Assembly: GCF_046292685.1 (NCBI RefSeq)
Contig: NZ_JBKBQM010000002.1
Location: forward strand, 73,803-137,802
From: Wagnerdoeblera sp046292685
Lineage (GTDB): Bacteria > Pseudomonadota > Alphaproteobacteria > Rhodobacterales > Rhodobacteraceae
DNA: 64,000 nucleotides
Reading direction: 5' to 3'
Position numbers and translations under genes: made by a program. Of this stretch, positions 53,473-64,000 are shown in pieces (the first letter of the stretch is position 1; the number at the start of each line of letters is the position of its first letter). The notes below the pieces were generated by a model that was not told the DNA's origin, did not search any database, and worked only from the letters and a program-made list of their open reading frames with translations.

Positions 53473-53627
53473 GCTCGAACCTTCCCCCCCGGATGCGCCG
53501 GCCCCGCGCTAACACGGCCAGGGCGACGCCGCCAAGGTGCCGGGCCGCGAAATCGCACTCAAGAAAATGATTTCGTCCAACCCATGAATTTGCGTGATGT
53601 TTTCCATTGGCGGCCGTCATTCCGACG

Positions 53628-53661
53628 AAAAAGGCCCCGGCGCGCAAACGCCGGGGCCCTT
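53628..53661 (-). terminator. Rho-independent terminator after rpoC
   Basis: On the minus strand AAGGGCCCCGGCG pairs with CGCCGGGGCC around TTTGCG and is followed by TTTTT. It lies 21 nt after the rpoC stop, a textbook end for the rplJL-rpoBC operon. Confidence 0.93.
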
Positions 53662-53681
53662 CGGGATCATCGGTCCGACGA

Positions 53682-57935
<4,254 letters not shown>

Positions 57936-57967
57936 GTCCGTTTCCTTGAAAAGGTGCGGTGGAGAGG

Positions 57968-58014
57968 GGGCGGGGCAAGCCCCGCCCTACGTCGGTCGGG
58001 CCTCAGCCCGACGT
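57968..58014. repeat. Palindromic REP-like element between rpoB and rpoC
   Basis: Two adjacent hairpins are seen: GGGCGGGGC (57968-57976) with GCCCCGCCC (57979-57987), and TCGGGC (57996-58001) with GCCCGA (58006-58011). The GGGCGGGGC-AA-GCCCCGCCC-TACG arrangement is that of a dispersed REP-type repeat. It fills most of the rpoB-rpoC gap and could modulate mRNA processing between the two. Confidence 0.6.
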
Positions 58015-58018
58015 GCGC

Positions 58019-62152
<4,134 letters not shown>

Positions 62153-62321
62153 GCTCGTGGTCACCTTTCGTCTTGTCCGGCGCAACCGCCCCGTCGGGCC
62201 ACGGTCGGCGCGCCTTGAACGCGGATGGGGGTTCAATACTTGCCCACCGTCCCGAAGGAGGGCTCCCGAACCCGGACCTTTCCGGAACGAGGCGCGGATG
62301 CGCCCCCTTCAAGACAGGTCG

Positions 62322-62351
62322 GGCCGGGCCCGGAACATTCCGGGCCCGGCC
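62322..62351. other. GC-rich hairpin between rplL and rpoB
   Basis: GGCCGGGCCCGG (62322-62333) pairs perfectly with CCGGGCCCGGCC (62340-62351) around a 6-nt loop. No T-run follows on the minus strand. It lies 40 nt past rplL, where E. coli has a partial terminator and an RNase processing site, so an attenuating or processing role is plausible. Confidence 0.6.
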
Positions 62352-62392
62352 TGGTATCAGCGGTCAGGATGCACGGCGCACCCTGCCCCCGA

Positions 62393-62767
62393 TCACTTCA
62401 GCTCGACCTTGGCGCCAGCCTCTTCGAGCTTCTTCTTCATCGCTTCGGCGTCGGCCTTGGAGATGCCTTCCTTGACCTTGCCACCGGCTTCGACCAGGTC
62501 CTTGGCTTCCTTCAGGCCCAGACCGGTGATCGCGCGCACTTCCTTGATCACGTTGATCTTGTTGGCGCCGGCATCGGTCAGGACGACGTCGAATTCGGTC
62601 TTTTCTTCTTCGGCCGGGGCGGCAGCAGCAGCCGGGCCGGCAACCATCACGGCGCCGCCGGCGGCGGGCTCGATGCCGTACTTGTCCTTCAGGATGGTTT
62701 TCAGTTCCTGCGCTTGCAGCAGGGTCAGACCGACGATTTCTTCGGCCAGTTTGTTCAGATCAGCCAT
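62393..62767 (-). CDS. rplL: Ribosomal protein bL12 (L7/L12)
   Basis: A 124-residue L7/L12 protein. The N-terminal dimerisation domain (DLNKLAEEIVGLTLLQAQELKTILKDKYG) is joined by an alanine-rich hinge to the C-terminal factor-binding domain (EFDVVLTDAGANKINVIKEVRAITGLGLKEAKDLVEAGGKVKEG). The ATG at 62767 fits the family; 17 extra residues in the frame upstream are untranslated. It lies 71 nt after rplJ. Confidence 0.98.
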   Translation of the reverse strand: MADLNKLAEEIVGLTLLQAQELKTILKDKYGIEPAAGGAVMVAGPAAAAAPAEEEKTEFDVVLTDAGANKINVIKEVRAITGLGLKEAKDLVEAGGKVKEGISKADAEAMKKKLEEAGAKVELK

Positions 62768-62838
62768 TTTTCCGTTCCGTTCGTTCAAAGATGGGGTTCC
62801 AGCGACGTGGGTTCTCACGCCGAAGGCATGGGGAGGTC

Positions 62839-63354
62839 TCAGGCAGCTTCGCGTTCCTCAAGGGTCTTGAGGATGCCGGCGATATTCGCCGCAGGCGCGC
62901 CGATCGCACCGGCGATGCTGGAGGCCGGAGCACCGATGCAGGACACGATCTGAGCGATCAGCTCTTCGCGCGACGGCATCGAGGCCACGGTCTTCACACC
63001 GGCCGGGTCGAGCACCGTGTTGCCCATGGCGCCGCCCAGAATCACGAACTTGTCGTTCTTCTTGGCATAGCCTTCGCAGATCTTCGCCGCAGCGACGGGA
63101 TCTTCCGAATAGGCAAACACGGTCATGCCCTTGAGAAGTGCGGCCATGCCCTCACCGGGCTTGCCTTCAAGGGCGATCTGGGCGAGCTTGTTCTTGGCGA
63201 CGCGAACGCCCCCGTTCACGGAACGCATTTCCGCGCGCAGGGCCTGCATCTGAGCAACCGTCATGCCTTCGTAGTGGGCAACCACCACGACGCCAGAGCT
63301 TGCGAAGATCTGGCCGAGTTCCTCGACCACGGTCTCTTTCTGGGCTCTATCCAC
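62839..63354 (-). CDS. rplJ: Ribosomal protein uL10
   Basis: A 171-residue L10 protein, the stalk base that carries L7/L12 dimers and, in many bacteria, autoregulates its own mRNA. DRAQKETVVEELGQIFASSGVVVVAHYEGMTVAQMQALR is the family N-terminus. The start is a GTG at 63354, preceded by GGAG at 7 nt. The alanine-rich C-terminal helix (PAANIAGILKTLEER) binds L7/L12. A structured 276-nt leader precedes it. Confidence 0.97.
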   Translation of the reverse strand: MDRAQKETVVEELGQIFASSGVVVVAHYEGMTVAQMQALRAEMRSVNGGVRVAKNKLAQIALEGKPGEGMAALLKGMTVFAYSEDPVAAAKICEGYAKKNDKFVILGGAMGNTVLDPAGVKTVASMPSREELIAQIVSCIGAPASSIAGAIGAPAANIAGILKTLEEREAA

Positions 63355-63630
63355 AGGTTCACTCCAAGTTTGGGGGTTTCCCCCCGGCTCGTTGTCGCCT
63401 GCCGGGTGGCAGGCGGTCGGGTCCGTTTCAGGGTCCCGAGAGCCAGATCGCCCGAGGCATGGTGCCCCGGAATTCCGTTCCCGTTTCCCATCTCGGGAAG
63501 GCCATTAAGCCCCGGCGAACCGGCGCACCCTCCGTCTCGGACAGGACAGGGCCGTTTCCGGCCCCGTCATCCCGCCCCCTTGCAAGGACGAGGATTCAGC
63601 AGGTAGGCGCAGGGCCCACCGAAAGACAAA
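63355..63630 (-). other. rplA-rplJ intergenic leader with three hairpins
   Basis: No gene is seen in these 276 nt. Perfect stems occur at 63549-63564 (GGGCCG/CGGCCC), 63397-63414 (GCCTGCC/GGCAGGC) and 63372-63384 (GGGGG/CCCCC). This is where an L10(L12)4-binding autoregulatory leader would lie, upstream of rplJ. I cannot draw a convincing kink-turn by eye, so the regulatory role is inferred from position. Confidence 0.5.
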
Positions 63631-64000
63631 TCACTTCGCCGTGGCCGACGACAGATCGACGCTGACGCCCGGGCCCATGGTCGAGGACAGCGACACCTTC
63701 TTGAGGTAGGTGCCCTTGGCCCCGGTCGGTTTGGCGCGGCTGACCGCATCGACAAAGGCACGGATGTTTTCAGCCAGCTTGGCGGTTTCGAACGAAACCT
63801 TGCCGACGCCGCCGTGGATGATCCCGGCCTTCTCGACCTTGAACTGCACTTCGCCGCCTTTGGCGTTGGCCACGGCCGTGGCCACGTCCATCGTCACCGT
63901 GCCGACCTTGGGGTTCGGCATCAGGTTGCGCGGGCCGAGGATCTTGCCCAGACGGCCGACCAGCGGCATCATGTCCGGCGTTGCGATGCAGCGGTCGAAC
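63631..64000 (-). CDS. rplA: Ribosomal protein uL1 (N-terminal part outside the window)
   Basis: The C-terminal 122 or so residues of L1 are visible; the gene runs off the right edge. FDRCIATPDMMPLVGRLGKILGPRNLMPNPKVGTVT is the unmistakable L1 signature, followed by the C-terminal domain ending VSVDLSSATAK. L1 binds 23S rRNA at the stalk near the E site and represses the rplK-rplA mRNA. It is upstream of rplJ in the standard order. Confidence 0.97.
   Translation of the reverse strand, partial: FDRCIATPDMMPLVGRLGKILGPRNLMPNPKVGTVTMDVATAVANAKGGEVQFKVEKAGIIHGGVGKVSFETAKLAENIRAFVDAVSRAKPTGAKGTYLKKVSLSSTMGPGVSVDLSSATAK

Overview
This window is chromosomal DNA from a GC-rich alphaproteobacterium. 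It most likely belongs to the Rhodobacterales (Rhodobacter/Paracoccus/Gemmobacter-type Paracoccaceae). The evidence is the strong GC bias, the hdaA-ppk-ppx neighbourhood, a DUF1523 protein, a SAM-II riboswitch in front of metZ, a ribBA gene with a degenerate second domain, and palindromic repeats of a type I associate with this order. Coding density is high and no gene-free stretch exceeds 300 bases. I found no rRNA, tRNA, insertion sequence, prophage or CRISPR array.

Layout. 1-7.2 kb (+): the end of an amidase, a PerM/AI-2E membrane protein, the DnaA regulator HdaA, polyphosphate kinase, exopolyphosphatase and a small YdcH protein, closed by a strong stem-loop. 7.3-9.3 kb (-): a DadA-like amino-acid dehydrogenase and a lytic transglycosylase-like secreted protein. 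9.5-12.5 kb (+): two unrecognised proteins and gatB. 12.4-23.3 kb: a carbohydrate locus. A LacI-type repressor (-) diverges from an apparent operon (+) with a GH88/GH105 unsaturated-uronyl hydrolase, KduI, an unassigned 823-residue protein, and a complete ABC sugar importer. A convergent alpha/beta hydrolase follows. The logic is import of unsaturated uronate oligosaccharides, hydrolysis inside the cell, then isomerisation. 23.5-27.7 kb (+): glpD, glpK and a Ca2+/Na+ antiporter. 27.7-31.9 kb (-): a four-gene Mn/Zn/Fe ABC importer under a Fur/Mur-like box; both permeases carry winged-helix-like tails. 32-35.6 kb (-): a small membrane protein, then ribBA-ribH-nusB-lrgA-lrgB read from the other end. 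35.7-41.7 kb: a DMT transporter, a glutathione transferase, SAM-II riboswitch plus metZ, a TagO-like periplasmic protein, and a LysR regulator divergent from urate hydroxylase puuD.

41.8-48.4 kb (-): six tightly packed genes encode a coiled-coil protein, two unrecognised soluble proteins, an AAA+ ATPase and two small membrane proteins (one DUF1523). This looks like a membrane-associated AAA+ machine and is my best candidate for an undescribed system. The 823-residue protein of the sugar locus is the second. 48.5-53.5 kb: an M20 deacylase, an orphan family-5 solute-binding protein, a cupin, an L,D-transpeptidase and a second DMT transporter. 53.6-64 kb (-): the beta-operon, rplA (partial)-rplJ-rplL-rpoB-rpoC, ending in a textbook terminator.

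All functional calls come from reading motifs and neighbourhoods in the sequence. No database search was run.
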